NCBI GenBank assembly: GCA_034437275.1
Contig: DAOTUD010000095.1
Location: 1 to 30,916, forward strand
DNA length: 30,916 nucleotides
Reading direction: 5' to 3'
From: TC-15 sp034437275
GTDB lineage: Bacteria; Chloroflexota; Anaerolineae; Aggregatilineales; Aggregatilineaceae
The notes beneath the pieces are model-generated. The model saw only the letters and a program-made list of their open reading frames with translations, was not told the origin of the DNA and made no database searches. Below are positions 21,499 through 29,771 of the stretch, in pieces. Within the stretch, counting starts at the first letter, position 1. Every line of letters starts with the position of its first letter. The translations under genes were made by a program, and so were the position numbers.

Positions 21499-23373
21499 AT
21501 GGCTGATAGATCGTTTCGCAAACGTTTGGAACAAGGGGTTATTCTCGGCGATGGGGCGATGGGCACCATGCTCCATGCCCGCCAGAATCTGCCGCTGGAT
21601 ACCTGTTGGGACCTGTTGAATCTGACCGAGCCGGCAGTGGTGGCCGATATCCACCGGGAATACATCGAGGCCGGGGCGGAGATCATCGAGACCAACACCT
21701 TCAGCGCCAACACCTACAAGCTGGCCGAGTGTGACATGCAGGACCGGTGCGCCGCGATCAACCGTAAGGGGGTCGAACTGGCGCGCCGGGTGGTGGACGG
21801 CATGTTCCGCGATAACGTGTACATCGCGGGATCGGTCGGGCCGTTGGGGGTGCGCCTGGCCCCGTTTGGCCGCGTGACGCCGGAAGAAGCGTTCGAGGCG
21901 TTCAAGGTCCAGACCGGTACGCTCATCGAGGCCGGGGTCGATCTGCTGATCTTCGAGACGTTCACCGACCTGTACGAGATCAAGGCGGCGGTGCGCGCCG
22001 CCCGGTCGGTCAGCGACGATATTCCGATCATCGCGCAGATGACGTTTACGCGCGATAACCGCACCCCGCTGGGCGATACCCCGGCGCAGGTGGCCCACGC
22101 GCTGCACGGTACCGGGGCGGATGTATTGGGCGTGAACTGCAGCGGCGGCCCGGCGCAACTGCTGCGTATTTTGCAGTTGATGCACCGCGCGGTGCCGGAC
22201 GACTGCCTGTCGATCATGCCGAATGCGGGCTGGCCGGAGATGATCGGGGGGCGAGTGATGTATGCTGCCACACCGGATTACTTCGGCGAATACGCGCTGG
22301 CGTTTCAGGATGTAGGCGCGTGTGTGATCGGCGGCTGCTGTGGCACCACGCCCGGGCACATCCAGGCCATGCGCGAGGCGTTGGACGATCCCGACCGTTC
22401 GCACCCGGCCCTCATCGCGATCAAAGACCAGACCGAGGACGTGATCAGCGATGTGCCAGAGGAGCAGACCGAACTGGCGCAGAAGCTGGACGCCGGGCAG
22501 TTCGTGGTCACGGTCGAGATGCCGCCGCCGCGCAGCTTCACTGCGCAGAAGGTGATCGCCTCGGTGGAACTGCTGCGCGAGTCTGGGGTCGATTTCATCA
22601 ACGTCTCCGACAGCCCGATGGCCCGCATGCGGATGAGTCCCTGGGCGGTGTGCCACCTCATCCAGGATAATGTCGGCGTGGAGACGGTGCTGCACTTCCC
22701 GACGCGGGGGCGTAACATCCTGCGCGTGCAGGGCGACCTGCTGGCGGCGCATGCGCTCAAAGTGCGCAATATCTTCGTGGTGATGGGCGACCCGACCCGC
22801 ATTGGCGATTATCCCGATTCGTTCGACACGCACGATATCGTGCCGTCCAGCCTGATCAAGCTGATCAAGCAGAACTTGAACGCCGGGATCGACCAGGCCG
22901 GTAACTCCATCGGCCAGCCGACGTCGTTTTTTGTGGGCTGCGCGCTGAACCTCAACACGCACGATCTGGACCGCGAGGTCCGACTGCTGCACAAAAAGAT
23001 CAACGCCGGGGCCGACTTTGCGCTCACCCAGCCGGTGTATGATGTGGCCGTGCTGGAGCGTTTCCTGGACGCTTACGCGGCGGAGCACGGGGCGTTGGAG
23101 CTGCCAGTGTTGGTCGGGCTGCTGCCGCTGTATGGCACGCGCCATGCGCGCTTTTTGCATAACGAGGTGCCGGGCATTGACATCCCGGAGCGCACCCGCC
23201 AGCGGATCGAAGACGCGGGCGACGATGCCGCGCAAGAGGGCGTCCGCATTGCGCAAGAACTGCTGCTGGGCATCAAGGAACAAGCGCAGGGCACCTACAT
23301 CATGCCCGCGTTCGGACGCTACGATCTGGCGGCGAGCGTGGTCGACGTGCTGGCGCGCGCGCGTGCGTTCTAG
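21499..23373 (+). CDS. Bifunctional homocysteine S-methyltransferase / 5,10-methylenetetrahydrofolate reductase
   Basis: A 624-aa fusion. Residues ~1-300 form a homocysteine methyltransferase barrel with DGAMGTML and the zinc ligands Cys214 (GVNCSGGP) and Cys280-Cys281 (GGCCGTTPGH). Residues ~330-624 are a MetF-type flavin-dependent reductase: Glu340 in VTVEMPPPR (catalytic Glu position), FINVSDSP, LHFPTRGRN, VMGDPTRIGDYP, ALTQPVYD and VGLLPLYG. The reductase makes the methyltetrahydrofolate that MetH uses. The N-terminal half has its full zinc site and could use another methyl donor such as S-methylmethionine or SAM, or hand methyl groups to MetH. Architecture matches the YitJ type of Firmicutes and Chloroflexota. 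AAGGA at 21483-21487 lies 11 nt before the ATG, partly over the metH stop, so it is co-transcribed with metH under the riboswitch. Confidence 0.95.
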   Translation: MADRSFRKRLEQGVILGDGAMGTMLHARQNLPLDTCWDLLNLTEPAVVADIHREYIEAGAEIIETNTFSANTYKLAECDMQDRCAAINRKGVELARRVVDGMFRDNVYIAGSVGPLGVRLAPFGRVTPEEAFEAFKVQTGTLIEAGVDLLIFETFTDLYEIKAAVRAARSVSDDIPIIAQMTFTRDNRTPLGDTPAQVAHALHGTGADVLGVNCSGGPAQLLRILQLMHRAVPDDCLSIMPNAGWPEMIGGRVMYAATPDYFGEYALAFQDVGACVIGGCCGTTPGHIQAMREALDDPDRSHPALIAIKDQTEDVISDVPEEQTELAQKLDAGQFVVTVEMPPPRSFTAQKVIASVELLRESGVDFINVSDSPMARMRMSPWAVCHLIQDNVGVETVLHFPTRGRNILRVQGDLLAAHALKVRNIFVVMGDPTRIGDYPDSFDTHDIVPSSLIKLIKQNLNAGIDQAGNSIGQPTSFFVGCALNLNTHDLDREVRLLHKKINAGADFALTQPVYDVAVLERFLDAYAAEHGALELPVLVGLLPLYGTRHARFLHNEVPGIDIPERTRQRIEDAGDDAAQEGVRIAQELLLGIKEQAQGTYIMPAFGRYDLAASVVDVLARARAF

Positions 23374-23379
23374 ACATCA

Positions 23380-23459
23380 CGCCACATCGCATTGATACAC
23401 GCTGTAACCCCGGCTGGACTCTGTTATGATCATCTGGTCGGGGTTACTCTCGTGTGGCG
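23380..23459. repeat. Nested inverted repeat after the methionine operon
   Basis: Two perfect inverted repeats are nested: outer CGCCACA (23380-23386) / TGTGGCG (23453-23459) and inner GTAACCCCG (23404-23412) / CGGGGTTAC (23439-23447). As RNA this would be a long bulged hairpin with a 26-nt apical loop, starting 7 nt after the stop at 23373. No T-run follows on the plus strand, so it is not a simple terminator. The remainder of 23374-23526 shows no gene. Confidence 0.5.
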
Positions 23460-23526
23460 CAACCTGTTCCCCGTGCTATGCGTAGATTCTAGTGCTAGGT
23501 GCTGATGTATTGTGAAGGGGAAATAT

Positions 23527-24291
23527 ATGCATCGGGTAGTGTGGGGCGTAATGATGGCGCTGCTGCTGGTTGTCCTGGTATTGGCCGGTTGCGGCAGTGA
23601 CGCCAATGAGGAGGGCGAACTGCCTGCGGCACGTCCCCTGCTCGCAGCAGCGGCCCAGAAGGTCCAGAACGCCGCGTCGTTCCGCATGGACCTCGCTGTG
23701 CAGGGCTATCCCGTCGAGATTCATGTCGCGCCCATCGCCGATCTCGAGGATATGCAGCTTACGTTCCAATATGCCAAGGGCGAATATGTGGCCCCAAATC
23801 GTCTGCGGGCCAAAGCCGAATTCAAGGCCGAGGATATGCCGTTCCCGATCGAACTGCGGACGATTGGCGACACCCAGTACATGATGGTGCTGAGCTCCGA
23901 GCAGTGGGTCAGCGAGCAGTTCATCCCAGAGTTTTCGGCCCAGGCGCTGATGGCTCCCGACAGCGGTCTTGCCCACGCGCTCACCTCGCTGAGCGGCCTG
24001 GAGATGGTGGGCCGCAGAGACCTGGACGGTCTGACAGTCTATCATCTGCGTGGCAACATGGATGCAGCGGGAGTTAATGCGCTGACATTCGGCTTGATTG
24101 GGCCGCAAACCGGCCAGCTTACAGCCGATGTCTACATCCTGCCGGAGGAGCGCTGGGTCGATCAGATCATCCTCCACGAGCCGCTGCCCGCCGGCGTCCA
24201 GAACCAGGAGCCGACCACCTGGACGATCACACTCCGCAATTACAACACCGCTATCACCATCGACGAACCGCCGGTCGCCGGGAGCGACTAG
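23527..24291 (+). CDS. LppX/LprAFG-like lipoprotein
   Basis: A 254-aa secreted lipoprotein. The signal peptide ends in the strong lipobox LVLAGC with Cys22, followed by GSDANEEGE. The mature part begins with a helix (ARPLLAAAAQKVQNAASFRMDL) and continues as a half-barrel of beta strands with the pattern of the LppX/LprAFG family (VEIHVAPIADLEDMQLTFQY, LRAKAEFKAEDMP, YMMVLSSEQWV, GLTVYHLRGNMD). In that family the fold forms a hydrophobic cavity that carries lipids to the outer surface, and a similar role is plausible here. I chose ATG 23527 because GAAGGGG lies 6 nt upstream; the GTG at 23512 would include that site. The gene stands alone and converges on the glycosyltransferase gene. No clear promoter was found. 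Confidence 0.85.
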   Translation: MHRVVWGVMMALLLVVLVLAGCGSDANEEGELPAARPLLAAAAQKVQNAASFRMDLAVQGYPVEIHVAPIADLEDMQLTFQYAKGEYVAPNRLRAKAEFKAEDMPFPIELRTIGDTQYMMVLSSEQWVSEQFIPEFSAQALMAPDSGLAHALTSLSGLEMVGRRDLDGLTVYHLRGNMDAAGVNALTFGLIGPQTGQLTADVYILPEERWVDQIILHEPLPAGVQNQEPTTWTITLRNYNTAITIDEPPVAGSD

Positions 24292-24316
24292 CCCCCCTCA
24301 CACTCGGGCCACATGG

Positions 24317-25483
24317 CTACTGCCGGAACACGGCAGTGAGCCGCGCGCGCAGGTCGGCGTTTTGCTCCACGTGGTCGAGGAACGCCTGCCACCGCTGGCG
24401 GAATCGGTCATAGGCCGGGGCGTGAGTGCGGGCATGTTCGCGCGCGCGGTCCAGCACCGCTGCCGGGACTGGGGCTTCGGGCAGCGCAGGATCGTAGGTG
24501 TGTTCCAACGCCGCGATGATCTGCTCGGGCGTGGCAGCGATCAGCTGGCCGGGATAGGGATCGAGGTCGGCCTGGCTGATGATTGCGTCGTCCTGCAAGG
24601 CCAACTTGTGCCTCTCGTAGACGAACCGGCGCACGTCCTCGGCCATCTTGATGTACGGCGGCGTGTCGTAGTGGTGCGGCGGCAGGTGCGTGATACGCAG
24701 GTGTTTGTCCAGCCAGAACGTATAGCCCGCCAGCCGCGCATTCAAGACGTAGTCAATGTCTTCGCCGCGCGTGATGCCCGGGTCGAACGGCACCTTACGC
24801 CACAGGTCGCGCCGGAAGACCATGTTGCCGCCAAACGCGACCACCGTCGGCACACTGTCGCCCTCGGCGGCCAGGAGCGTCCGTGCGGCGTCGTTCATGA
24901 TGGTTGCTTTGTCCAGGTAGGGATTACCCGTTGGCGGCTGTTCTGGCAGCAAAACGGAGCCGTCAGCGTCTTCGTAGAAGCCCGCCACGCCCGGCTGCTC
25001 AACGCGCAGGGCTTGCTTGGCGTAATCGGGCGGCACGATTTCGTCATCGTCCAGCGCGATCACGACCTGGCGGTCCATGACATGTGGCACCAGCAACTGG
25101 TTGTTGCGGATGCGGGCGTAGTTGTCCAGCTCGATGACCTCGCGGAACGCGGTCGGCAAGGCAGCGCGCCAGGCGTCCAGTTCCGACCGTCCCCACAGCC
25201 GGATCGCAAAGGGGGCGGCACGGTAGGGGGCCAGCAGACGTTGCAGCCGCGCGCGTATGCCGGCATCCAGGCCGGGGTGCACGGTTGCCACCAGGATCAA
25301 CACGTCGAAGGGCGGACTGTCGGCATCCACAGCGTACAGGCTGTCCAGCAGACGGGGCAGCGTACTCTCCCCATCTGCTGGCGTGGGATGGTCGAAAATC
25401 AGATCGCCGGGTTGTGCCGGTTCACCCTGGGCACGGCCCCAGTAGGTCGGCACCACGATCGTGATATCCGGGCTGTCGGGCAT
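24317..25483 (-). CDS. GT-A fold (family 2-like) glycosyltransferase
   Basis: A 388-aa cytoplasmic protein without membrane segments. The N-terminal strand ITIVVPTYWGR is typical of family 2 enzymes. The metal- and nucleotide-binding acidic cluster is ALDDDE (Asp145-147), and RGEDIDY (239-245) matches the catalytic-base region with its ED motif. The C-terminal ~90 residues are helical (EDVRRFVYERHKLALQDD, ARTHAPAYDRFRQRW). It should transfer a sugar from a nucleotide donor; donor and acceptor are not predictable. It starts 3 nt after the MalG-type permease stop, so it is the last gene of the sugar-transport operon. That placement is unusual and suggests the imported or recycled sugar feeds a glycoside or glycan made inside the cell, or that the acceptor is the transported compound (inference). 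Confidence 0.8.
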   Translation of the reverse strand: MPDSPDITIVVPTYWGRAQGEPAQPGDLIFDHPTPADGESTLPRLLDSLYAVDADSPPFDVLILVATVHPGLDAGIRARLQRLLAPYRAAPFAIRLWGRSELDAWRAALPTAFREVIELDNYARIRNNQLLVPHVMDRQVVIALDDDEIVPPDYAKQALRVEQPGVAGFYEDADGSVLLPEQPPTGNPYLDKATIMNDAARTLLAAEGDSVPTVVAFGGNMVFRRDLWRKVPFDPGITRGEDIDYVLNARLAGYTFWLDKHLRITHLPPHHYDTPPYIKMAEDVRRFVYERHKLALQDDAIISQADLDPYPGQLIAATPEQIIAALEHTYDPALPEAPVPAAVLDRAREHARTHAPAYDRFRQRWQAFLDHVEQNADLRARLTAVFRQ

Positions 25484-25486
25484 GGG

Positions 25487-26383
25487 TTAGCCTTTCACCG
25501 CACCGGCGGTTAGCCCGGAGGTCAGGAAGCGTTCCAGCACCAGGAAGATGATGATCACCGGCACCGTGATCACCAGCGATCCGGCCATCAGGTAGGTGAT
25601 TGGGACTTCCTGGGCCTTGTTCAACTGCTGCAAGCCCAGCGGCAGCGTCCAGTTATTCGGCTTGGCGAGCAGGAACAACAGCGCGTACAAAAACTCGTTC
25701 CACGCGATCATCCATACGTACAGCGCCACCGTCACAATCGCCGGCAGCGACAGCGGGATTGTCACGCGGATGATGGCCTGCAGCCGGGTGCAGCCGTCGA
25801 TCAGCGCCGCTTCTTCCAGTTCTTTCGGGATAGTTGTGAAGTAGCTGCGCAGCATATACAGCGACACTGGCAGCGTGGCCGACATATACAGCACCACCAT
25901 GCCGCTGAGTTTGCCGCTCAGCCCCACTTTGGTATACGCCACGAACAGCGGGATCGATATCACGATGGCCGGGAACATATACACCAGCAGGATGCCCCAA
26001 CTCATCACCGTTTTGAGCTTGAAGTCCAGCCGGGTCGCCGCATAGGCTCCCGGAATCGCGAACAGCAGCGTCAGAAGCACAGTCAGCGTCGATAACTGCA
26101 CGCTGTTTCTCACGTACGTTTTGAAGTTGTACGTGTTCCAGATCTCGTCGAATGTTTCGGGGATGTCTTCAATCTGTTCGATGGTCGGGTACATTTTGGT
26201 GGGATTGATCTGCACATCCTGCCGGGGCCGCACCGACAGGTTGATCATCCAGTAGAACGGAAAGGCGGTGATCAGGAAGAAAAAGATGATCAGCACGATG
26301 CGCAGGATGTTTCCCGCCACCGTCTCGAACTTCTCGCGGCTGTTGAAGATCGTTGAGCGATATTGGTTTTGAGTTGCAGCCAT
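25487..26383 (-). CDS. Carbohydrate ABC transporter permease, MalG type
   Basis: A 298-aa inner-membrane permease with about six membrane helices. It begins IVLIIFFFLITAFPFYWMINLSV, typical of MalG-like proteins, followed by a large periplasmic-side loop. The EAA loop, ELEEAALIDGCTRLQAIIRV then TIPLSLPAI (around 190-220), is the coupling site for the ATPase. It would form the channel with the next gene upstream in the operon. ATG 26383 is preceded by GAGGAGG, which lies in the last codons of the upstream permease gene, whose stop is 2 nt away, so translation is probably coupled. It is close to the family in length and has no unusual insertions. Confidence 0.92.
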   Translation of the reverse strand: MAATQNQYRSTIFNSREKFETVAGNILRIVLIIFFFLITAFPFYWMINLSVRPRQDVQINPTKMYPTIEQIEDIPETFDEIWNTYNFKTYVRNSVQLSTLTVLLTLLFAIPGAYAATRLDFKLKTVMSWGILLVYMFPAIVISIPLFVAYTKVGLSGKLSGMVVLYMSATLPVSLYMLRSYFTTIPKELEEAALIDGCTRLQAIIRVTIPLSLPAIVTVALYVWMIAWNEFLYALLFLLAKPNNWTLPLGLQQLNKAQEVPITYLMAGSLVITVPVIIIFLVLERFLTSGLTAGAVKG

Positions 26384-26385
26384 TG

Positions 26386-28203
26386 TTAGTCCTCCTCAAC
26401 CAGGAACCACTTGAAGTAAATGCCGACCAGCAGGAAGAGGACGACCGCCATCACCAGCGCGACGGCTGACGATGCGCCTACATCCTTGCGCGAGAACAGC
26501 CATTCGTAGACTTGCACGGGCAGCACCTCGGTGTCGCCGGCTCCACCGTTGAGCAAAAAGATGTCTTCAAACTTGTTGAACGTCCAGATGAAGCGCAGCA
26601 AGAACAGCGTGCCGAACACCGCCCGCAGTTGGGGCAGCGTGATGTGCATCAGGCGCTGGCTGGGTGCTGCGCCATCGACTTTAGCGGCTTCGTACAGCTC
26701 GTCGGGGATGGCCTGAATCCGGGCCAGGATAAACAGGAACGCGAACGGGAAGTAGCGCCAGCCCTGGAACAGAATCACGGTATACAGCGCCCATTCTTTA
26801 TCGCGTAGGAAATCGATACGTTGGCTGATCAGGCCGCCGTCGGTACAGCATTGATCAAGGACGCCGCCGTTGACCAGCAGTTCGTTGATGAAGCCGGACG
26901 TGGTCGCCGCCAGCAGTTCCTGCCAGATAAACGTCACGGCCACAATCGGCGCGATGTAGGGGAACAGCAGAATGCCGCGAAAGATGCTCCGGCCTGGGAA
27001 TTTGTCCTTCACGATGAGCGCCGCAACCAGCCCCATGAAGATGGCCAGGATGCTGCCCGCAAAGGTGTAAATCAGCGAGATGCGCAGCAGCCGCCAGAAG
27101 CGCCCGCGCCGCGATGAAAAGACGCGGTCGAAGTTGTCGAACGACAGGTCTTCCAGGCTGAGGATGTCGACGTGCTGGAGCGTGCGCATCCGGATCGGGC
27201 GAAACGCAAACAGCAGGTTCCACAGCATAGGGACGACCACAATCGCGATCACCAACAGGAAGGTTGGCAGCAGCAGCCCGTAGGCCAGGTCCGCGATGCG
27301 TTGGCTCATCGTGGAGCTTTCGGTGTGGTTGCCGCGGGGGATGAAAAAGCTGAGGACCAGCGCCCACACCCAGAGGAACAGCGCGTTGTTGAAGATTTCG
27401 CCGGCCTCCAGGCTGTCGACCCCGGCAAACAAAACGCCCAGGCCCAGCCCGGTCACCATGCCCAGTCGCGCGCCGGTGCGCGGGTTGTGGTTCCGGCTGT
27501 AGAACATGTAGAAGCCCGGCAGCCCGCCGATAATGGACCACAGCACAAAGAACAGCACGGCTTTAAACACGCTGAATTCAAGGACGGTGGCAAAGCCGTC
27601 TAGGCTTTCGCTGATCGTTTGGGACGCCAGCGGCACGGTGGTTTCGGCGGAGACCAGGTCTTTGTCGACGATCCAGCCCCACGTGCCCAGGCTGATGGCC
27701 AGCGCGACCAGCAAGATCAGGGCCGGCAGGAGCAGCGTGCCCAACCCCGCTAACCGGAAGCGTCCGCTGGCCTGGGCATCGTGGTGGCCCGGGGGCATGA
27801 GCATCCCGATCAGGGCGGCCAATGCCCATAAGAACAGCGTATTGACCACGATCTGCTCCAGCGTGTAGCTGGCGGTGCCGGCGAGGATGGTCCCGAACCC
27901 AATCCCTGCGATGCCGCCCACGCGCAGCCCGACGCCGGGGTTGTAGTTGCGGATGTAGAACAGAAAATATCCGGGCAAGCTGCCAAGCATGGCCCACAAA
28001 GCAACATAGAGTACGAGCTGCAAAAGACCAAAGTCTAGAAAATTATCTACAAGGTCGAGTTGATTGGCCGCCCACCATCCGAATGTCAGGACTAACCCGC
28101 CCAGGATGATATTCACGATGTGATATTGCTGGCGAAGGGTTGTGAGTTGTTCTCGGAATGTGTCGAAGGCCTGGTAGAATACATCCCGGTATGATGATAT
28201 CAT
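26386..28203 (-). CDS. MalF-type ABC permease with duplicated N-terminal membrane extension
   Basis: A 605-aa polytopic protein. The C-terminal ~300 residues are an ordinary MalF-type permease with the EAA loop (ELYEAAKVDGAAPSQRLMHI then TLPQL) and a final WFLVEED. The N-terminal ~300 residues are extra and contain two homologous membrane units (~54-180 and ~204-335). Each has LPG[YF]-x2-FY-x-RN-x-NP-x2-G, a Gly-rich helix, LFLW and P-x-G-x-H, then an LLLP-containing hydrophobic helix. The second LLLP helix coincides with the first MalF-type helix. ATG 28203 is preferred; a GTG at 28236 would place the start inside the hairpin at 28234-28267. The ribosome site (AAGGGA) is distant and weak. 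The role is sugar translocation; the extension's role is unknown. Family members are normally about 290-320 residues, so this one is nearly twice as long. Confidence 0.88.
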   Translation of the reverse strand: MISSYRDVFYQAFDTFREQLTTLRQQYHIVNIILGGLVLTFGWWAANQLDLVDNFLDFGLLQLVLYVALWAMLGSLPGYFLFYIRNYNPGVGLRVGGIAGIGFGTILAGTASYTLEQIVVNTLFLWALAALIGMLMPPGHHDAQASGRFRLAGLGTLLLPALILLVALAISLGTWGWIVDKDLVSAETTVPLASQTISESLDGFATVLEFSVFKAVLFFVLWSIIGGLPGFYMFYSRNHNPRTGARLGMVTGLGLGVLFAGVDSLEAGEIFNNALFLWVWALVLSFFIPRGNHTESSTMSQRIADLAYGLLLPTFLLVIAIVVVPMLWNLLFAFRPIRMRTLQHVDILSLEDLSFDNFDRVFSSRRGRFWRLLRISLIYTFAGSILAIFMGLVAALIVKDKFPGRSIFRGILLFPYIAPIVAVTFIWQELLAATTSGFINELLVNGGVLDQCCTDGGLISQRIDFLRDKEWALYTVILFQGWRYFPFAFLFILARIQAIPDELYEAAKVDGAAPSQRLMHITLPQLRAVFGTLFLLRFIWTFNKFEDIFLLNGGAGDTEVLPVQVYEWLFSRKDVGASSAVALVMAVVLFLLVGIYFKWFLVEED

Positions 28204-28233
28204 CGGGGATTCATCCCTTCTTTTGCTATAAGC

Positions 28234-28267
28234 CACGAGAGCCGGGCAGACTCGCCCGGCTCTCGTG
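28234..28267 (-). other. Strong hairpin between binding-protein and permease genes
   Basis: A perfect 14-bp inverted repeat CACGAGAGCCGGGC (28234-28247) / GCCCGGCTCTCGTG (28254-28267) with a 6-nt loop. No T-run follows on the minus strand. It lies 17 nt after the binding-protein stop and 30 nt before the permease ATG. In sugar ABC operons such hairpins usually protect the binding-protein mRNA from 3' decay or reduce permease expression. That role is inferred by analogy. Confidence 0.75.
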
Positions 28268-28283
28268 GTCGTACACGACTCGA

Positions 28284-29666
28284 TTACTCTTCAAGCGCGG
28301 ATTTGATATCTTCGACCCAGAACTGGATCTCTTCGGCAGCGGCGGCACCGTCCAGGTTGCCGTCCATCACGTCACGCAGCAGGGTAGGAACAGGCAGCTC
28401 GCTGTAAACGCCGCTCACCAGTTCGCCCTGGCCACGCGCGAAGCCCCAGCGATCGAAGCCGGTTGCGCCTTCGATCAGCACTTGCAGCACTTCTTCGCCG
28501 TAGTACTCGCCCAGCGGCGCACGACGATCAACGCCCGTCTCGAGCTGGCTCCAGCCGTCGATGTACAGGGTTGGTTCGTCGGCGGTGCCGCGATGCATCG
28601 GGAACTTGCCCTCAGGCGACACGGACAGCCAGTCCAGGTAGCCATCGCTCAGCCAGTATTCAACGAACTGAACGGCAGCGTCGGTGTTGTCGCTGGTGGT
28701 GATACCCATGTTGCTGACCTGCCCGTACTGGGCGGGCGCATCGCCGCTCGGGCCAATGAACGCAGGCACGATGGCGCTGTTCTTGGCCAGATACGCGATG
28801 TCGTCTTCGCACTCGGGGCAGTTGGGCATCGCCGCGTCACGCAGACCGGCCATCTCGTCCAGGATGAAGGGCGACCATACGATCATGCCCGCCTGGCCGG
28901 CGAAGTAGGTCGCACGGGTGCAGACCACGCCGCAGGCCCCTGGCGGACCGTAGTCGGCCAGCAGGTTGCCGTAGAAGTCGAGCGCTTCGGCCATGGCCGG
29001 GGTGTTGAGCGTCACGTTGCCGTCGTCATCGGTCAGGCGCACGCCGTTGGCCAGCGCGAAGTGCTCAAACGTCTGCTGCATGAAGACTTCGCTCTCGTCG
29101 GTGGCGGCGGTGATGCCGTAGAAGTCGTTGTCCGGATCATACAGCGTGGACACCGCTTCTTCGATCAGCGCGAAGGTGGTCGGCGCTTCAAGCCCGGCCT
29201 CTTCGAACAGGTCGGCGCGGTAAATGAGCAACTGGCCCCAGCCGTCGGTTGGCACCGCAGCATATTTGCCGTCTTCGACACGGACCATGTTCAGGGCGCT
29301 GAAGGTGTCCTCGCCCAGATTGTTGATCACGGTGGTGGCGGCATCGGCATTCAGAATGCCCTGGGAGTACCAGGCGGCGGTGAAGTCCACCGGGTGGAAG
29401 ACCACGTCCGGCAGCGTGTCGGCGGCCAGGTTGGCGGCCATCAGGCTGTCCAGCGTGTTCTCGTCGGTCAGCACGAGGTTCACCTCGATGCCGGTGGCTT
29501 CCGTAAAGTTCTCAATGATCATCTTCGTCTTTTCAGCACGTTCCGGCTGAGTCTCGGTGCTCCAGAACTCAAGACTGACATCCTGGGTTTCCGGGGCCGC
29601 CGTCACCGGCAGTGCGACGAGGGTCATGGCTGCAACGAGTAGAAGAGTAAGCAAACGCTTCTTCAT
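28284..29666 (-). CDS. Extracellular solute-binding protein, family 1 (sugar ABC transporter)
   Basis: A 460-aa binding protein. The signal peptide (KKRLLTLLLVAAMTLVALPV, cleavage near VTAA at 21-24) has no lipobox cysteine. The mature part starts VSLEFWSTETQPERAEK and contains the family hallmarks: NFTEATGIEVNLV, LPDVVFHPVDF, YAAVPTDGWGQLLIYRADLF followed by EEAGL, and GQAGMIVWSPF. It should bind an oligosaccharide or sugar derivative outside the cell and deliver it to the two permeases. Four cysteines occur as Cys245/Cys249 and Cys283/Cys286 and could form disulfides. A perfect AGGAGG lies 8 nt before the ATG. It is the first structural gene after the LacI gene, with a possible operator at 29689-29699. 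The ligand cannot be told from sequence. Confidence 0.93.
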   Translation of the reverse strand: MKKRLLTLLLVAAMTLVALPVTAAPETQDVSLEFWSTETQPERAEKTKMIIENFTEATGIEVNLVLTDENTLDSLMAANLAADTLPDVVFHPVDFTAAWYSQGILNADAATTVINNLGEDTFSALNMVRVEDGKYAAVPTDGWGQLLIYRADLFEEAGLEAPTTFALIEEAVSTLYDPDNDFYGITAATDESEVFMQQTFEHFALANGVRLTDDDGNVTLNTPAMAEALDFYGNLLADYGPPGACGVVCTRATYFAGQAGMIVWSPFILDEMAGLRDAAMPNCPECEDDIAYLAKNSAIVPAFIGPSGDAPAQYGQVSNMGITTSDNTDAAVQFVEYWLSDGYLDWLSVSPEGKFPMHRGTADEPTLYIDGWSQLETGVDRRAPLGEYYGEEVLQVLIEGATGFDRWGFARGQGELVSGVYSELPVPTLLRDVMDGNLDGAAAAEEIQFWVEDIKSALEE

Positions 29667-29688
29667 GTTTTTTTCCTCCTATTGATGT

Positions 29689-29699
29689 TTAGTAACTAA
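29689..29699. promoter_or_regulatory. Candidate operator TTAGTAACTAA upstream of the binding-protein gene
   Basis: An 11-bp odd palindrome (TTAGT-A-ACTAA) lies 9 nt upstream of the AGGAGG of the binding-protein gene, in the 105-nt gap after the LacI-family gene. Position suits a repressor site. A second imperfect palindrome, AAGCAAACGCTT, lies at 29649-29660 inside the signal-peptide codons. Neither has been matched to a known site. Confidence 0.4.
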
Positions 29700-29771
29700 C
29701 TATTGATTGAGCCAAGCTATGTTTCGTTTTTTCCGATAGACATCACGCTCCTTTCGCTACAGGCTGTTTTA

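Noticed and set aside
21481..23283. 600-aa open frame on the minus strand opposite the MetF fusion
   Set aside because: The plus strand encodes clear homocysteine methyltransferase and MetF motifs. The antisense frame is Arg/His/Gln-rich with no domain, typical of high-GC antisense.
24098..25513. 471-aa plus-strand frame over the lipoprotein end and glycosyltransferase
   Set aside because: It crosses two real genes in other frames, has no motif, and its start lies inside the lipoprotein gene.
28158..29642. 494-aa plus-strand frame opposite the binding protein
   Set aside because: The minus strand carries a canonical solute-binding protein with signal peptide and AGGAGG.
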